The position numbers were made by a program, and so were the translations under genes. DNA of 34,136 bases from NS-12 sp045403215 (GTDB lineage Bacteria; Nitrospirota; Nitrospiria; Nitrospirales; NS-4): contig JAXIOW010000054.1 of the NCBI GenBank assembly GCA_045403215.1, positions 1-34,136 on the forward strand. The letters run 5' to 3'. Position 1 is the first letter of the stretch. The number at the start of each line of letters is the position of its first letter. The notes under the pieces are model-generated. The model saw only the letters and a program-made list of their open reading frames with translations, made no database searches and was not told the origin of the DNA. Below are positions 6,588 through 14,945 of the stretch, piece after piece.

Positions 6588-8123
6588 GTGAAACCTGTCG
6601 CGCTGATCATCTTGGACGGCTGGGGCGTGAGCCAGAAGACGGAGGCCAACGCCCTGGCCCTCGCACGGCTGCCGTTCTACAACTCGCTCCTTCAGAACTG
6701 CCCCTCCACCATGCTGTCGGCGTCCGGCGAGGACACGGGACTGCCCGACAACCAGATGGGGAATTCCGAGGTCGGCCACATGAACCTCGGCGCCGGCCGC
6801 ATCGTGTACCAGGACTTCACCCGGATCAATCGGGCGATCAGGGACGGCTCCTTCGCAACGAACCCGGTGCTCGCGCAGGTCCTGCACAAGATCCGCTCCA
6901 CCGGCGGCCGCCTGCACCTCTTGGGGCTCCTGTCGGACGGCGGGGTGCACAGCCACATCTCCCACCTGGAGGCGATCCTCGAGATAGTGAGGAAGGAGGG
7001 CCGCCCGCCGGTGTTTGTGCACGCCTTCCTAGACGGGCGGGACACGCCCCCGCGGAACGGCCTCGGCTACGTCAAAACCGCCGAGGCGCAGATGCGCACG
7101 CTGGGCGTCGGGACGATCGCCACCGTGATGGGGCGGTACTACGCCATGGACCGCGACCAGCGGTGGGACCGCGTGGCCAAGGCCTACGACGCTCTCGTGG
7201 GGGGGCACGGCGTGCACCGGCGCTCGGCCGAGGAGGCCGTCACGGCGAGCTATGCGGCGAACGTGACGGACGAATTCGTGGTCCCCGCCGTCATCGTGGA
7301 CCAGCACGACCATCCAATCGGGAGCATTGACGACGACGACGGGATCTTCTTCTACAACTTCCGCGCAGACCGGGCCCGCGAGTTGACGCGCGCGCTCACC
7401 GAGCCGACCTTTGAGGCCTTCCCGCGGAAGGCCGTGCCGAAGCTGGCCGCCTTCGCGACGATGACCTCCTACGACGAGACCTTCACGCACCCGGCGGCCT
7501 TTCCCCCGTTCCGCCTGACGCGCATCCTGCCGGAGCTCATCAGCGAGCGGGGGCTCAAGCAGCTCCGCATCGCCGAGACCGAGAAGTACGCCCACGTCAC
7601 GTACTTCTTCAACGGCGGCGACGAGAAGACCTATCCGGGCGAGGACCGCGTGCTGATCCCTTCCCCCCGCGACGTCACGACCTACGACCTCAAGCCGCAG
7701 ATGTCCGCGCGAGAGGTCGCCGACGAGGCCGTGCGGCGCATCGAGTCCCGCCAGTACCACCTGATCGTGCTGAACTTCGCGAACCCGGACATGGTAGGCC
7801 ACACCGGAAACCTGAAAGCCGCGATCCAGGCGGCCGAGGTCATCGACGCGTGCCTGAACACGGTCATCTCCGCCATGCGCCGGATCGGTGGGGCCGTGGT
7901 CCTGACCGCCGATCATGGAAACCTGGAGCAGATGGTGGACTACGCGACCGGCCAGCCCCACACGGCGCACACCCTGAACCCGGTGCCGTGCATCATCGTG
8001 GACGACCGGCCGTACGCCTTGCGCGCCTCCGGCGTCCTCGCGGACATCGCGCCGACAATTCTAATGTTGATGGGGCTCCCCCAACCGCCCGAAATGACCG
8101 GTGTGTCTCTCATCAAGGAGTGA
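6588..8123 (+). CDS. gpmI: Cofactor-independent phosphoglycerate mutase
   Basis: GpmI interconverts 3- and 2-phosphoglycerate using two manganese ions. The 511-residue length is typical. Signatures include LIILDGWG (metal ligand Asp10), MGNSEVGHMNLGAGR with the phosphoserine nucleophile Ser60, FLDGRDTPP, GRYYAMDRDQRWDR, NFANPDMVGHTGN and TADHGN. The start is GTG 6588, which gives the family N-terminus MKPVALIILDGWG. The same frame stays open for about 550 bases upstream, but that stretch is the antiparallel-phase shadow of the TPR gene. The binding site before GTG is poor and the gap to the upstream gene is 17 bases, so coupling to upstream translation is likely. Confidence 0.96.
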   Translation: MKPVALIILDGWGVSQKTEANALALARLPFYNSLLQNCPSTMLSASGEDTGLPDNQMGNSEVGHMNLGAGRIVYQDFTRINRAIRDGSFATNPVLAQVLHKIRSTGGRLHLLGLLSDGGVHSHISHLEAILEIVRKEGRPPVFVHAFLDGRDTPPRNGLGYVKTAEAQMRTLGVGTIATVMGRYYAMDRDQRWDRVAKAYDALVGGHGVHRRSAEEAVTASYAANVTDEFVVPAVIVDQHDHPIGSIDDDDGIFFYNFRADRARELTRALTEPTFEAFPRKAVPKLAAFATMTSYDETFTHPAAFPPFRLTRILPELISERGLKQLRIAETEKYAHVTYFFNGGDEKTYPGEDRVLIPSPRDVTTYDLKPQMSAREVADEAVRRIESRQYHLIVLNFANPDMVGHTGNLKAAIQAAEVIDACLNTVISAMRRIGGAVVLTADHGNLEQMVDYATGQPHTAHTLNPVPCIIVDDRPYALRASGVLADIAPTILMLMGLPQPPEMTGVSLIKE

Positions 8124-8128
8124 CGACG

Positions 8129-9139
8129 ATGGACGACCGCGACTATCCGAATGGCGCGTTCCGCGCTTGGGCCGACAAGGCGATCGCCGGCGAGGCGTTG
8201 ACCCGCGAGGAAGCGCGGGTGGTGTTGCAGACGCTGGACGACCGCGTGCTGGAATTGCTCGACGCCGCGTACACCGTCCGCCGGCGGTTCTTCGGACGCA
8301 AGGTCCGCCTCCAGATGCTCCAGAACGCCAAGAGCGGCGCCTGCCAGGAAAATTGCGGCTACTGCTCGCAGTCGGCCGTCTCCACGGCGGACATCCAGAA
8401 ATACGGCCTGCTCAAGAAGTCGCAGATGGTGGAAGGGGCGCGGCGGGCGGCGGCGTCCAAGGCCATCCGCTACTGCATCGTCATCAGCGGGCGCGGCCCG
8501 CTCGACCGCGAGCTCGCCGAGATCAGCGAGGCCGTGCGGGAGATCAAGGGCACGGTGCCTGTCCAAGTCTGCTGCTCGCTGGGCCTGCTCACGGAGGCCG
8601 ACGCGCACCGGCTGAAGGCGGCCGGCGTGGACCGGATCAACCACAACTTGAACGCGTCGGAGCGGTTCCACCCGCGGATGGTGACGACCCACACGTATCA
8701 GGACCGCCTCACGACGATCGGTCATGCGAGGGCCGCCGGTTTGGAGATCTGCTCCGGCGGGATCGCGGGCATGGGCGAGACGGACGAGGATTTGATCGAC
8801 CTGGCGTTCGCGCTGCGCGAGGTGCAGCCGGACTCGATCCCGATGAACTTCCTGCATCCGGTCCCCGGCACGCCGATGCAGGATCAGACAAACCTGACCC
8901 CCCAGCGCTGCCTGAAGATCCTCTGTCTGTTCCGCTTCCTGCACCCGCGCACGGAGCTACGGGTCGCGGGCGGGCGCGAGTTCAACCTGCGCTCCCTGCA
9001 GGCGCTGGCGCTCTACCCGGCCGACTCGCTCTTCGTCGGCGGCTACCTCACAACGCCGGGCATGCCCGCACCCGAGGCCTGGAAGATGATCGAAGACCTG
9101 GGTTTCGAAGTGGACACCGTCGGCGCGCCGGTGGTGTGA
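8129..9139 (+). CDS. bioB: Biotin synthase, radical SAM enzyme
   Basis: BioB inserts sulfur into dethiobiotin, the last step of biotin synthesis. The 336-residue protein has the radical-SAM CxxxCxxC motif in GACQENCGYCSQS (Cys72, Cys76, Cys79), plus VCCSLG, INHNLNASERF, CSGGIAGMGE and the C-terminal FVGGYLTTPG. ATG 8129 has a strong AAGGAG 8 bases upstream, inside the end of gpmI. It is the last gene of the plus-strand run. Only 18 bases separate it from the convergent permease gene, and no terminator hairpin is visible there. No other biotin gene is in the window. Confidence 0.95.
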   Translation: MDDRDYPNGAFRAWADKAIAGEALTREEARVVLQTLDDRVLELLDAAYTVRRRFFGRKVRLQMLQNAKSGACQENCGYCSQSAVSTADIQKYGLLKKSQMVEGARRAAASKAIRYCIVISGRGPLDRELAEISEAVREIKGTVPVQVCCSLGLLTEADAHRLKAAGVDRINHNLNASERFHPRMVTTHTYQDRLTTIGHARAAGLEICSGGIAGMGETDEDLIDLAFALREVQPDSIPMNFLHPVPGTPMQDQTNLTPQRCLKILCLFRFLHPRTELRVAGGREFNLRSLQALALYPADSLFVGGYLTTPGMPAPEAWKMIEDLGFEVDTVGAPVV

Positions 9140-9157
9140 GGGGACTGGCCACTTTCC

Positions 9158-11749
9158 CTATTCGTACTGCAGGCTCTCCGCGACCGGGAGGCGGGCCGCC
9201 CGCCGGGCCGGCCAGTACCCCGCGAGCACGGTCGCGAGCAGCGCCAGCGCCGCCGCTTCCAGCAGGATGCCCGGCGCCGGATGGAACACGATGGTCCAGC
9301 CGAACGATTGCTTGTTGATGACCTCGACCAGCAGCACGGAGAGGACCAGGCCCGCCGCGCCTCCCAGGACCGTCCCCGCCAGCCCTAGCAATCCGGACTC
9401 CCACAGGATGAGCCGGCCGACCTGGGCCGGCGTGCCGCCGATGGCGCGCAGCACCGCGAGCTGGCGCTGACGCTCCAGGATGCCCGCGAGCAACGTATTG
9501 GCGATTCCCAGGAGCGCCACGGTCACCGCGATGACCTCCAGCGCATAGGTGATGGCGAAGGTCTGATCGAAGATCCGCAGCACCTCGCGCTTCAGCTCGC
9601 CGTTCGTCAGGATCATCACCGGCGGATCGCCCTGCAGCCGCTCCAGGACGGCGCGCCGGACCTCCTCCGGATCGGCGCCGGACGCCAGGTACAGAGGCAC
9701 GACCGTCGCGTTGCGATCGTCCCAGTGACGCGCGTAGAGGGAGCGGTCCAGGACGATCTTGCCGCCATCCGTCGAGTAGTCATAGAACACCCCCGCGATG
9801 GGCAACTCGACCGGCCCGTGCGGGGTCGGCAACGCGATGCGGTCGCCGCGCCGGAGCGAGAACTGCCGGGCGAAGGTCTCCGACACGATCGCCTGCTCGC
9901 CGTGGACCGTCTCGGTCAGGACCGTCGCAGAGTCCCCCTCTAGGAAGAGATACCGGCTGTGCCGCGCGTGTACCAGCAGATCCCGGGCCACCACACGAAC
10001 CGGTCTGTCGCGGTAATCCATGCGGACGTCGCGATAGCTGTCCGCCGCCACGACCCCGGGAAGCGCTTGCAGTCGCTGGTGCACGGATTCCGGCAAGGCC
10101 CATTCCGGGCCGTCGCCCAGCCACGTCGGCGGCGCCACGATCAGGTCCGCCTTCACGGTCTGGTCCAGCCACAGGTCCACCGTCTGGCGGAAGCTGTGGA
10201 TCATCACGCTGACGCCGATCATCAGGGCCAACCCGACCATCAGCGCCGAGACGGCCACGGCGTTCCGCACGGGCGCGCGTTCCAGCTCGGCGGCCGCCAA
10301 CCGAGGCAGACAGCCGGCCTGCCGGGGCAGTACCAGCCGCAGGCAGGGCGCAATCGATCGGATGACCACAGGGCTCAGCCACGCGAAGCCCAGCACGACT
10401 AGGAACACCGCGCAGTAGCCGAATAGCGGCACGCCTCGCACGGAATCTTGTAGCGCGGCGAGCCCGGCCAGGAGAAAGGCGGCCGCCGCACGCGTGAGGG
10501 CGGTCGCAACCCGCACCGTCCCGACCAGTTCATATCCTCCGGGGGCGAGGGCCTGGGTCGGTTCCACCGACACCGCTTCCCGGATCGGGCCCAGCGAGCC
10601 CACCACTGCCACGACAATCCCGATCAGCAGCCCTTGCACCAAGACATCGGACGACACCCACGTCAGGCGGGGAGGAACCAGCGACTGGTAATAGAGACTG
10701 CTCACGGTCGCCGCGAGAATCTGCAGGACGCCGTTCGAGAGCGCGACGCCGAACCCGATGCCTACCACGCCGCCCACGATGCCGACCAGCACGACCTCGG
10801 CCACCAAGAGCCGCGCGATGCCGGCGGAGGACAGGCCCAGCGCGCGCAGAACCCCGATCTCCCGACGGCGGCGGAGCACCGCGAAGGAGACCGTGTTGTA
10901 GACGAGGAAAAGCCCGACCAGGAGCGCCACCACGCTGAGAATGCTCACGTTCAGGCGGAATGCGCGAGTCATCCGCTCGATCTGGGCGTTGCGTTGCTGG
11001 GGGCGCTTGACGGTCAGCTCCGGCGGCAGGAGCGCCTGGACCGCGCGTCTCACTTCCTCCACGGGCTTGGCTGGGTCTGTGACGAGGTCGATGCGATCGA
11101 GGCGGCCCAGTCGGTCGAACTGGAGTTGCGCCGCCGCAATGTCCATGACAGCCAGCTCTTCGAACGTGGACCGCGCCGGTCCGTCCCCCTCCAGGATGCC
11201 GCGGACGACCATGCGTCGGACGCGTCCGCCGACGTTCACCTCCAGCGCCGAGCCCATGGCCAGGCCATGTCGCTGGGCCAGCCTGCGACCCACAAAGATC
11301 GTGTCGGGCTCGAGGTACCGCTCCCAATCGGATTCGCTGCCGGAGTTGCCGTGGCCGCTCTCGACCACCCGGTAGTCGCGGAAAGAGGATTCGGCCAGGA
11401 GATCCACACCCAAGATGGGCAACACAATCCCTCTGGCCGAGCCATCGGCTCTCCAGATCCCGGTGAGGTCCAGCACCGGCGTGGCCAGGAGGACGCCGTC
11501 CGCGTGGCTGAGGGGCTCGATGATGTGCTCATCATAGCCGCCCAGGGAGTTCGTGGCGTTGAAGACCTGTAAGGTCGTCCGGCCGGCCACGCCGAGCACG
11601 GCCTGCTCGAACGAGCGGACGATCTCGACGTTCGCCGTCGCGACCGCCACGTACACGGCGACCCCCAGGGCCACGCCGCCGACCGTGAGGGCCGTGCGCG
11701 GGAGTTCCCCGGCGACATGACGCCACACCAGGAGACGGAAGACGGTCAC
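9158..11749 (-). CDS. FtsX/MacB-type ABC transporter permease with two FtsX domains
   Basis: This 863-residue inner-membrane protein has the layout of large permeases of the MacB/LolCDE superfamily, which act on envelope substrates rather than as import channels. An N-terminal membrane helix (about 20-45) precedes a periplasmic domain. A first FtsX block follows, containing NTVSFAVLRRRREIGVLRALG. Further helices and a second periplasmic domain lead to a second FtsX block with NTLLAGILERQRQLAVLRAIGGT near the C-terminus. Both blocks carry the cytoplasmic coupling motif (REIGVLRALG, RQLAVLRAIGG). The start is GTG 11749, overlapping the pyrD stop by four bases. The ATPase partner is probably 13079-13753. 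The substrate is unknown. Confidence 0.9.
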   Translation of the reverse strand: MTVFRLLVWRHVAGELPRTALTVGGVALGVAVYVAVATANVEIVRSFEQAVLGVAGRTTLQVFNATNSLGGYDEHIIEPLSHADGVLLATPVLDLTGIWRADGSARGIVLPILGVDLLAESSFRDYRVVESGHGNSGSESDWERYLEPDTIFVGRRLAQRHGLAMGSALEVNVGGRVRRMVVRGILEGDGPARSTFEELAVMDIAAAQLQFDRLGRLDRIDLVTDPAKPVEEVRRAVQALLPPELTVKRPQQRNAQIERMTRAFRLNVSILSVVALLVGLFLVYNTVSFAVLRRRREIGVLRALGLSSAGIARLLVAEVVLVGIVGGVVGIGFGVALSNGVLQILAATVSSLYYQSLVPPRLTWVSSDVLVQGLLIGIVVAVVGSLGPIREAVSVEPTQALAPGGYELVGTVRVATALTRAAAAFLLAGLAALQDSVRGVPLFGYCAVFLVVLGFAWLSPVVIRSIAPCLRLVLPRQAGCLPRLAAAELERAPVRNAVAVSALMVGLALMIGVSVMIHSFRQTVDLWLDQTVKADLIVAPPTWLGDGPEWALPESVHQRLQALPGVVAADSYRDVRMDYRDRPVRVVARDLLVHARHSRYLFLEGDSATVLTETVHGEQAIVSETFARQFSLRRGDRIALPTPHGPVELPIAGVFYDYSTDGGKIVLDRSLYARHWDDRNATVVPLYLASGADPEEVRRAVLERLQGDPPVMILTNGELKREVLRIFDQTFAITYALEVIAVTVALLGIANTLLAGILERQRQLAVLRAIGGTPAQVGRLILWESGLLGLAGTVLGGAAGLVLSVLLVEVINKQSFGWTIVFHPAPGILLEAAALALLATVLAGYWPARRAARLPVAESLQYE

Positions 11750-12693
11750 AGTTCCTTGAGGCGACCCACGGCGGCGGCGGCGGACGGATAGCCTTTCTTT
11801 TTCAGCACGACCTGCAGCTCGCCGGCGATCCGGTCGAAGACCTTGGGCCCTTCCTCCACCAAGGCCGTGCCGATCTGAACGGCCGAGGCTCCGGCCAGCA
11901 GGTGTTCGAACGCGTCGGTGCCGGACACCACGCCGCCGACCCCGATGATCGGAATTCTACCGTCGAACGCTTTCCAGAAGGCCCGCACGTTGGCCAGCGC
12001 GACCGGCTTGATCACCGGCCCACCGAGGCCACCGAACCCACCCTTCGGCTTGATCGCGACCGACTCACGCTCGGGATCGATCACGAGCGTGTTGCCGACG
12101 GAGTTGATCAAAGAGAGGAAGTCCACCGGCGCCCGCTTCAGGACTTCGGCCATCGCGGTATGGTGGGCGGGATCGAAATACGGGGGCAGCTTGACGCCCA
12201 TCGGCCGGTCCACGACGCTCCGCACGCGGCGGATCAGTCGCTCCGAGGCTTCGAAGTCGTACCCGATCTGCGGCTTACCGGGGATGTTGGGACAGGACAG
12301 GTTCACTTCGATGAGGTCCGGACCGGCCTTGCTGATCGTGCGGGCGATCTCCAGAAAGTCGTCCTCGCACAGGCCGGCCACGCTCGCGATCACCGGCTTG
12401 CCGAACGCCCTGAGGACAGGGATCAACTCTGCATAGGCCCGGTAGCCGAGGTTCGGCAAGCCCATCGAGTTGATCGAGCCGCCGGCAAAGGGATAGTACC
12501 GAGGCTCCGGGTTGCCCGTGCGGGCCTCCAGCGTCATGGACTTGGTGACGATGGCTCCGGCGCGGGACCGCCCCAGCACCTCGAGTTCCTCGCGCGTGAC
12601 GCACAAGGCGCCGGAGGCATTCATGAGGCAGAGAGAAAACCGGACGCCGGCGATGGTGCAGGAAAGGTCGACCGTGTCGCGGGAGCTGGTCAC
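11746..12693 (-). CDS. pyrD: Dihydroorotate dehydrogenase, class 1A-like
   Basis: The enzyme oxidises dihydroorotate to orotate in pyrimidine synthesis. The 315-residue FMN barrel shows MNASGALCVTREEL, AIVTKSMTLEARTGNPEPRY, GSINSMGLPNLG, the NLSCPN loop with catalytic Cys134, LPPYFD, and the C-terminal phosphate-binding GVGGVVSGTDAFEHLLAGAS. A catalytic Cys and the GNPEPRY/GSINSMGLPN blocks point to soluble class 1A enzymes (fumarate-linked in known cases) rather than membrane class 2, which uses Ser. The start is GTG 12693, overlapping the upstream stop by four bases, and the stop overlaps the permease start. Its position inside an ABC transporter operon is unusual. Confidence 0.93.
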   Translation of the reverse strand: MTSSRDTVDLSCTIAGVRFSLCLMNASGALCVTREELEVLGRSRAGAIVTKSMTLEARTGNPEPRYYPFAGGSINSMGLPNLGYRAYAELIPVLRAFGKPVIASVAGLCEDDFLEIARTISKAGPDLIEVNLSCPNIPGKPQIGYDFEASERLIRRVRSVVDRPMGVKLPPYFDPAHHTAMAEVLKRAPVDFLSLINSVGNTLVIDPERESVAIKPKGGFGGLGGPVIKPVALANVRAFWKAFDGRIPIIGVGGVVSGTDAFEHLLAGASAVQIGTALVEEGPKVFDRIAGELQVVLKKKGYPSAAAAVGRLKEL

Positions 12694-13082
12694 GGCGCGA
12701 TTTGTTGGTTAAAGACGCACTTGACCACGAGCGTCGTGGCGCCGCGGCCTTCAACACACTTATCCAGGCTCTTGCGATAGTCCAGCTTGCCGTCCAAGTT
12801 CACGATAAATTCGAAGGAGAAGGCCGTCGTCATGAACATGTAGCGGCCCGGCCTGAGCTTCAGGGTCGTGACCTTGTCGGTCATCATGCGGTCTCGGACC
12901 GACTGGAGCGGCTCCGTTACCCCTGGCACGCTCCACACGCGCGGAGGCACGATCCCGGTCGCATTGATCGCGATCGGATACCGCTGCGCCAGGGGAAGCT
13001 TGGGTTCAGTCTGTTCCGCCAGGGTCGGCGCCGCTCCCCCCACACTCACCGCAATCATGACCATGCCGATCGCGGCCCTCAT
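12690..13082 (-). CDS. Small exported protein of unknown function
   Basis: The product has 130 residues. Residues 1-22 form a probable signal peptide (MRAAIGMVMIAVSVGGAAPTLA, cleavage after TLA). The mature part has PRVWSVPGVTEPLQSVRDRM, a beta-rich middle (KLRPGRYMFMTTAFSFEFIVNLDG), and two cysteines near the C-terminus that could form a disulfide. I do not recognise a family. Both ends overlap neighbours by four bases (ATPase upstream, pyrD downstream), so it is made together with the transporter. A periplasmic accessory role for that transporter is plausible but only inferred. Confidence 0.75.
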   Translation of the reverse strand: MRAAIGMVMIAVSVGGAAPTLAEQTEPKLPLAQRYPIAINATGIVPPRVWSVPGVTEPLQSVRDRMMTDKVTTLKLRPGRYMFMTTAFSFEFIVNLDGKLDYRKSLDKCVEGRGATTLVVKCVFNQQIAP

Positions 13083-13753
13083 GCTCGCGCTTTCTCCCCG
13101 TCTACAGAACCGTCCCTTATCAGCACGATCCGCTCCGCCTCTTCCGCCGCGCTCCGGCTGTGCGTGGCCAGGATCACAGTCTGCCCGCCCTGCCGGGCTA
13201 ACGTTTTAATCAGTTGGATGATCTCCCGCCCCACTTTCGAGTCCAGGTTGCCAGTCGGTTCGTCCGCCAGCAGGAGCGCCGGCCGATGCACCAGCGCCCT
13301 CGCCACCGCGACGCGCTGCTGCTCGCCCCCGGACAGCTCCGACGGGCGATGCTCCCCCCGGTGTGCGAGGCCCACCGCCGCCAGACATTCCTCCACCCGT
13401 TTCGCGGGGTTGCCCTCGCCGCGCAGCAGGAGCGGGAGCGCAACGTTCTCGCGCGCGGTCAGACCCGGCAGTAGGTTGAAGAATTGGAAGACGACCCCGA
13501 TCTGCTCGCGCCGGAGCTGCGTCCAGTCGGCTTCGGTGAACCCGTGGGTGGAGCGCCCGTCAATGACGACATCGCCTTCCGTGGGCCGGTCCAAGCCGCC
13601 GATCAGGTTGAGCAGCGTGCTCTTCCCACTGCCGCTCGGCCCCATGATGGCCAGGAATTCCCCCTTGGCCACCTCCAACGAAACCCTCTGGACAGCCCGG
13701 ATGATCGAGGCGCCTCGCTGATAGACCTTGGAGACTCTGTCCAGCCGGACCAC
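13079..13753 (-). CDS. ABC transporter ATPase, MacB/LolD family
   Basis: The 224-residue protein has Walker A GPSGSGKST at 38-46, the Q-loop in VVFQFFNLLPGLT, the signature LSGGEQQRVAVARAL, Walker B LLLADEPTGNLD and the switch histidine in LATHS. The LNLIGGLDRPTEG and LADEPTGNLDS wording is characteristic of LolD/MacB-type ATPases that power FtsX-type permeases. GTG 13753 is chosen, with a GAGGGAG binding site just upstream. It is the first gene of the minus-strand operon. The probable partner permease is three genes downstream, separated by an exported protein and pyrD. Confidence 0.93.
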   Translation of the reverse strand: MVRLDRVSKVYQRGASIIRAVQRVSLEVAKGEFLAIMGPSGSGKSTLLNLIGGLDRPTEGDVVIDGRSTHGFTEADWTQLRREQIGVVFQFFNLLPGLTARENVALPLLLRGEGNPAKRVEECLAAVGLAHRGEHRPSELSGGEQQRVAVARALVHRPALLLADEPTGNLDSKVGREIIQLIKTLARQGGQTVILATHSRSAAEEAERIVLIRDGSVDGEKARA

Positions 13754-13777
13754 GCTCCCTCACACACTGCCCGCCCA

Positions 13778-13807
13778 CCTATAACACAAAGAACCGAGTC
13801 CCGACAA
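13778..13807 (-). promoter_or_regulatory. Possible promoter for the ABC transporter/pyrD operon
   Basis: On the minus strand, TTGTCG (13802-13807) is followed after 18 bases by TATAGG (13778-13783), about 25 bases before the GTG start at 13753. Both elements are partial matches to the sigma70 consensus. Confidence 0.25.
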
Positions 13808-13875
13808 TGTATGGAACCAGACCCGTGATGTGACGGCTTGCGCCGGGGCGGTGTCCAAGGAAGAGAAGAGCCGCC

Positions 13876-14601
13876 ATGCCGGACGTGCTGGACATGATCT
13901 TGCACTGGGTCTTTCCCACCGACTGCGCCGCCTGCGGTCGGCCGGCGACGGACCGCCGGCTGCCTTTCTTCTGCCGGGACTGCTGGGAGACAATCCGGCC
14001 CATCGCTGGTCCGGTCTGCCCCCGGTGCGGACGCCCGTTCGACTCGCCCCTCGCGCTGATCGCCAGTCCGGGACACCTCTGCGGCCCGTGCCGCAAGAAG
14101 TCGCCGGCGTTCGATCGCGCCCTCTCCCCCTACCGCTACGAGGGCGTCTTGGAAAAAGCCCTCCGTCTGTTCAAGTACCGACGCCGGGATGCGCTGGCGA
14201 CGCCTCTGGCCGAACTGATGCTCATCTCGGCGGACAAGCTGCCAGCCGTCTCTCTGATCATTCCCGTCCCGCTCCATCATAGCCGCCTGCGAAGCCGCGA
14301 GTTCAACCAGGCGCTGTTGCTGGCTGATCGGATCGCTGACCGTCTCGGCCTCCCGGTGTCGTTCGAGCAGCTCGTACGGGTCCGCGCGACCCGGCCCCAG
14401 ACGGAATTGGACCGCAAGGAACGCGCCAGGAACGTGCGGCGCGCCTTTGCCGTGCGGAACCCGGCTGGCTTGGACGGCCAGCGGGTGCTCCTGGTGGATG
14501 ATGTCCTGACGACGGGGGCGACCGTCAACGAGTGCGCCAGGGCGCTCCGCCGGGCGGGGGTCGAATCCGTCACGGTCCTGACCCTCGCCCGGCGGGCCTG
14601 A
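13876..14601 (+). CDS. comF: ComF-family phosphoribosyltransferase-like protein
   Basis: ComF proteins are needed for DNA uptake in naturally competent bacteria, but are also widespread in non-competent ones, where their role is less clear. The 241-residue protein has a cysteine-rich N-terminal zinc region (Cys17, Cys20, Cys33, Cys36, Cys48, Cys51, Cys69, Cys72). The middle IPVPLHHSRLRSREFNQA block follows, then the PRPP-binding loop VLLVDDVLTTGAT at 204-216. ATG 13876 has an AAGGAAGAGAAG stretch upstream. It is divergent from the ABC operon, with about 120 bases between. No other competence gene is in the window. Confidence 0.92.
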   Translation: MPDVLDMILHWVFPTDCAACGRPATDRRLPFFCRDCWETIRPIAGPVCPRCGRPFDSPLALIASPGHLCGPCRKKSPAFDRALSPYRYEGVLEKALRLFKYRRRDALATPLAELMLISADKLPAVSLIIPVPLHHSRLRSREFNQALLLADRIADRLGLPVSFEQLVRVRATRPQTELDRKERARNVRRAFAVRNPAGLDGQRVLLVDDVLTTGATVNECARALRRAGVESVTVLTLARRA

Positions 14602-14631
14602 CGGCACGGCAGGAAGGGGCTCAACGTGCGG

Positions 14632-14660
14632 TGACTGGCAAGGAGTGGCAATGACTGGCA
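14632..14660 (+). promoter_or_regulatory. Direct repeats TGACTGGCA, possible operator
   Basis: TGACTGGCA occurs at 14632-14640 and 14652-14660, 20 bases centre to centre (about two helical turns), with a related GAGTGGCA between them. The pair ends 11 bases before the -35 of a strong promoter. That is a typical position for an activator or repressor site. Confidence 0.35.
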
Positions 14661-14671
14661 TGTAAAAATAC

Positions 14672-14700
14672 TTGACAAGTCCGGCCCTTCCCTTTAGGAT
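14672..14700 (+). promoter_or_regulatory. Strong sigma70 promoter for the HTH-mraZ genes
   Basis: A perfect -35 TTGACA (14672-14677), a 17-base spacer and a -10 TAGGAT (14695-14700) give a start near 14707, about 20 bases before the ATG at 14728. It is the best sigma70 match in the window. Confidence 0.65.
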
Positions 14701-14727
14701 GGCGGACCGTATCATCCGGAATGTTCG

Positions 14728-14934
14728 ATGGCCAAGGCGGTACGGGATGAGGTGCTGACCACCGCCGAGACGTGCCGCTACCTGAAAGTGGCTCCTCGGA
14801 CGCTCTATCGCTACATTCAGGAGAAGCGCGTGCCGGCCTTCAAGCTCGGTAAGGACTGGCGGTTCGTGAAGTCTGAGCTGGACATGTGGCTGCGGAAGAA
14901 AAGCCGGGAGTATACCCGGAAAACGTCCCGCTGA
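14728..14934 (+). CDS. Excisionase-like helix-turn-helix DNA-binding protein
   Basis: This 68-residue basic protein is a single winged-helix domain of the excisionase/MerR-like type: LTTAETCRYLKVAPRTLYRYIQ, then RVPAFKLGKDWRFVKSELDMWL. Such small proteins bind DNA as transcription factors or recombination directionality factors. No integrase or phage gene is nearby, so a transcriptional role is more likely here. It lies about 20 bases downstream of a strong promoter flanked by direct repeats, which suggests autoregulation. The stop is 11 bases before mraZ, so the two are probably co-transcribed. Confidence 0.85.
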   Translation: MAKAVRDEVLTTAETCRYLKVAPRTLYRYIQEKRVPAFKLGKDWRFVKSELDMWLRKKSREYTRKTSR

Positions 14935-14945
14935 GGAGGCGACTC

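Noticed and set aside
7850..8128. Open frame extending bioB upstream into gpmI
   Set aside because: A strong AAGGAG at 8115-8120 fixes the start at ATG 8129, and the upstream residues are a shadow of gpmI.
9138..9157. GGGGACTGGC between bioB and the permease as a second REP element
   Set aside because: Only about one half-arm matches and no complementary arm is present; it may be chance or a decayed remnant.
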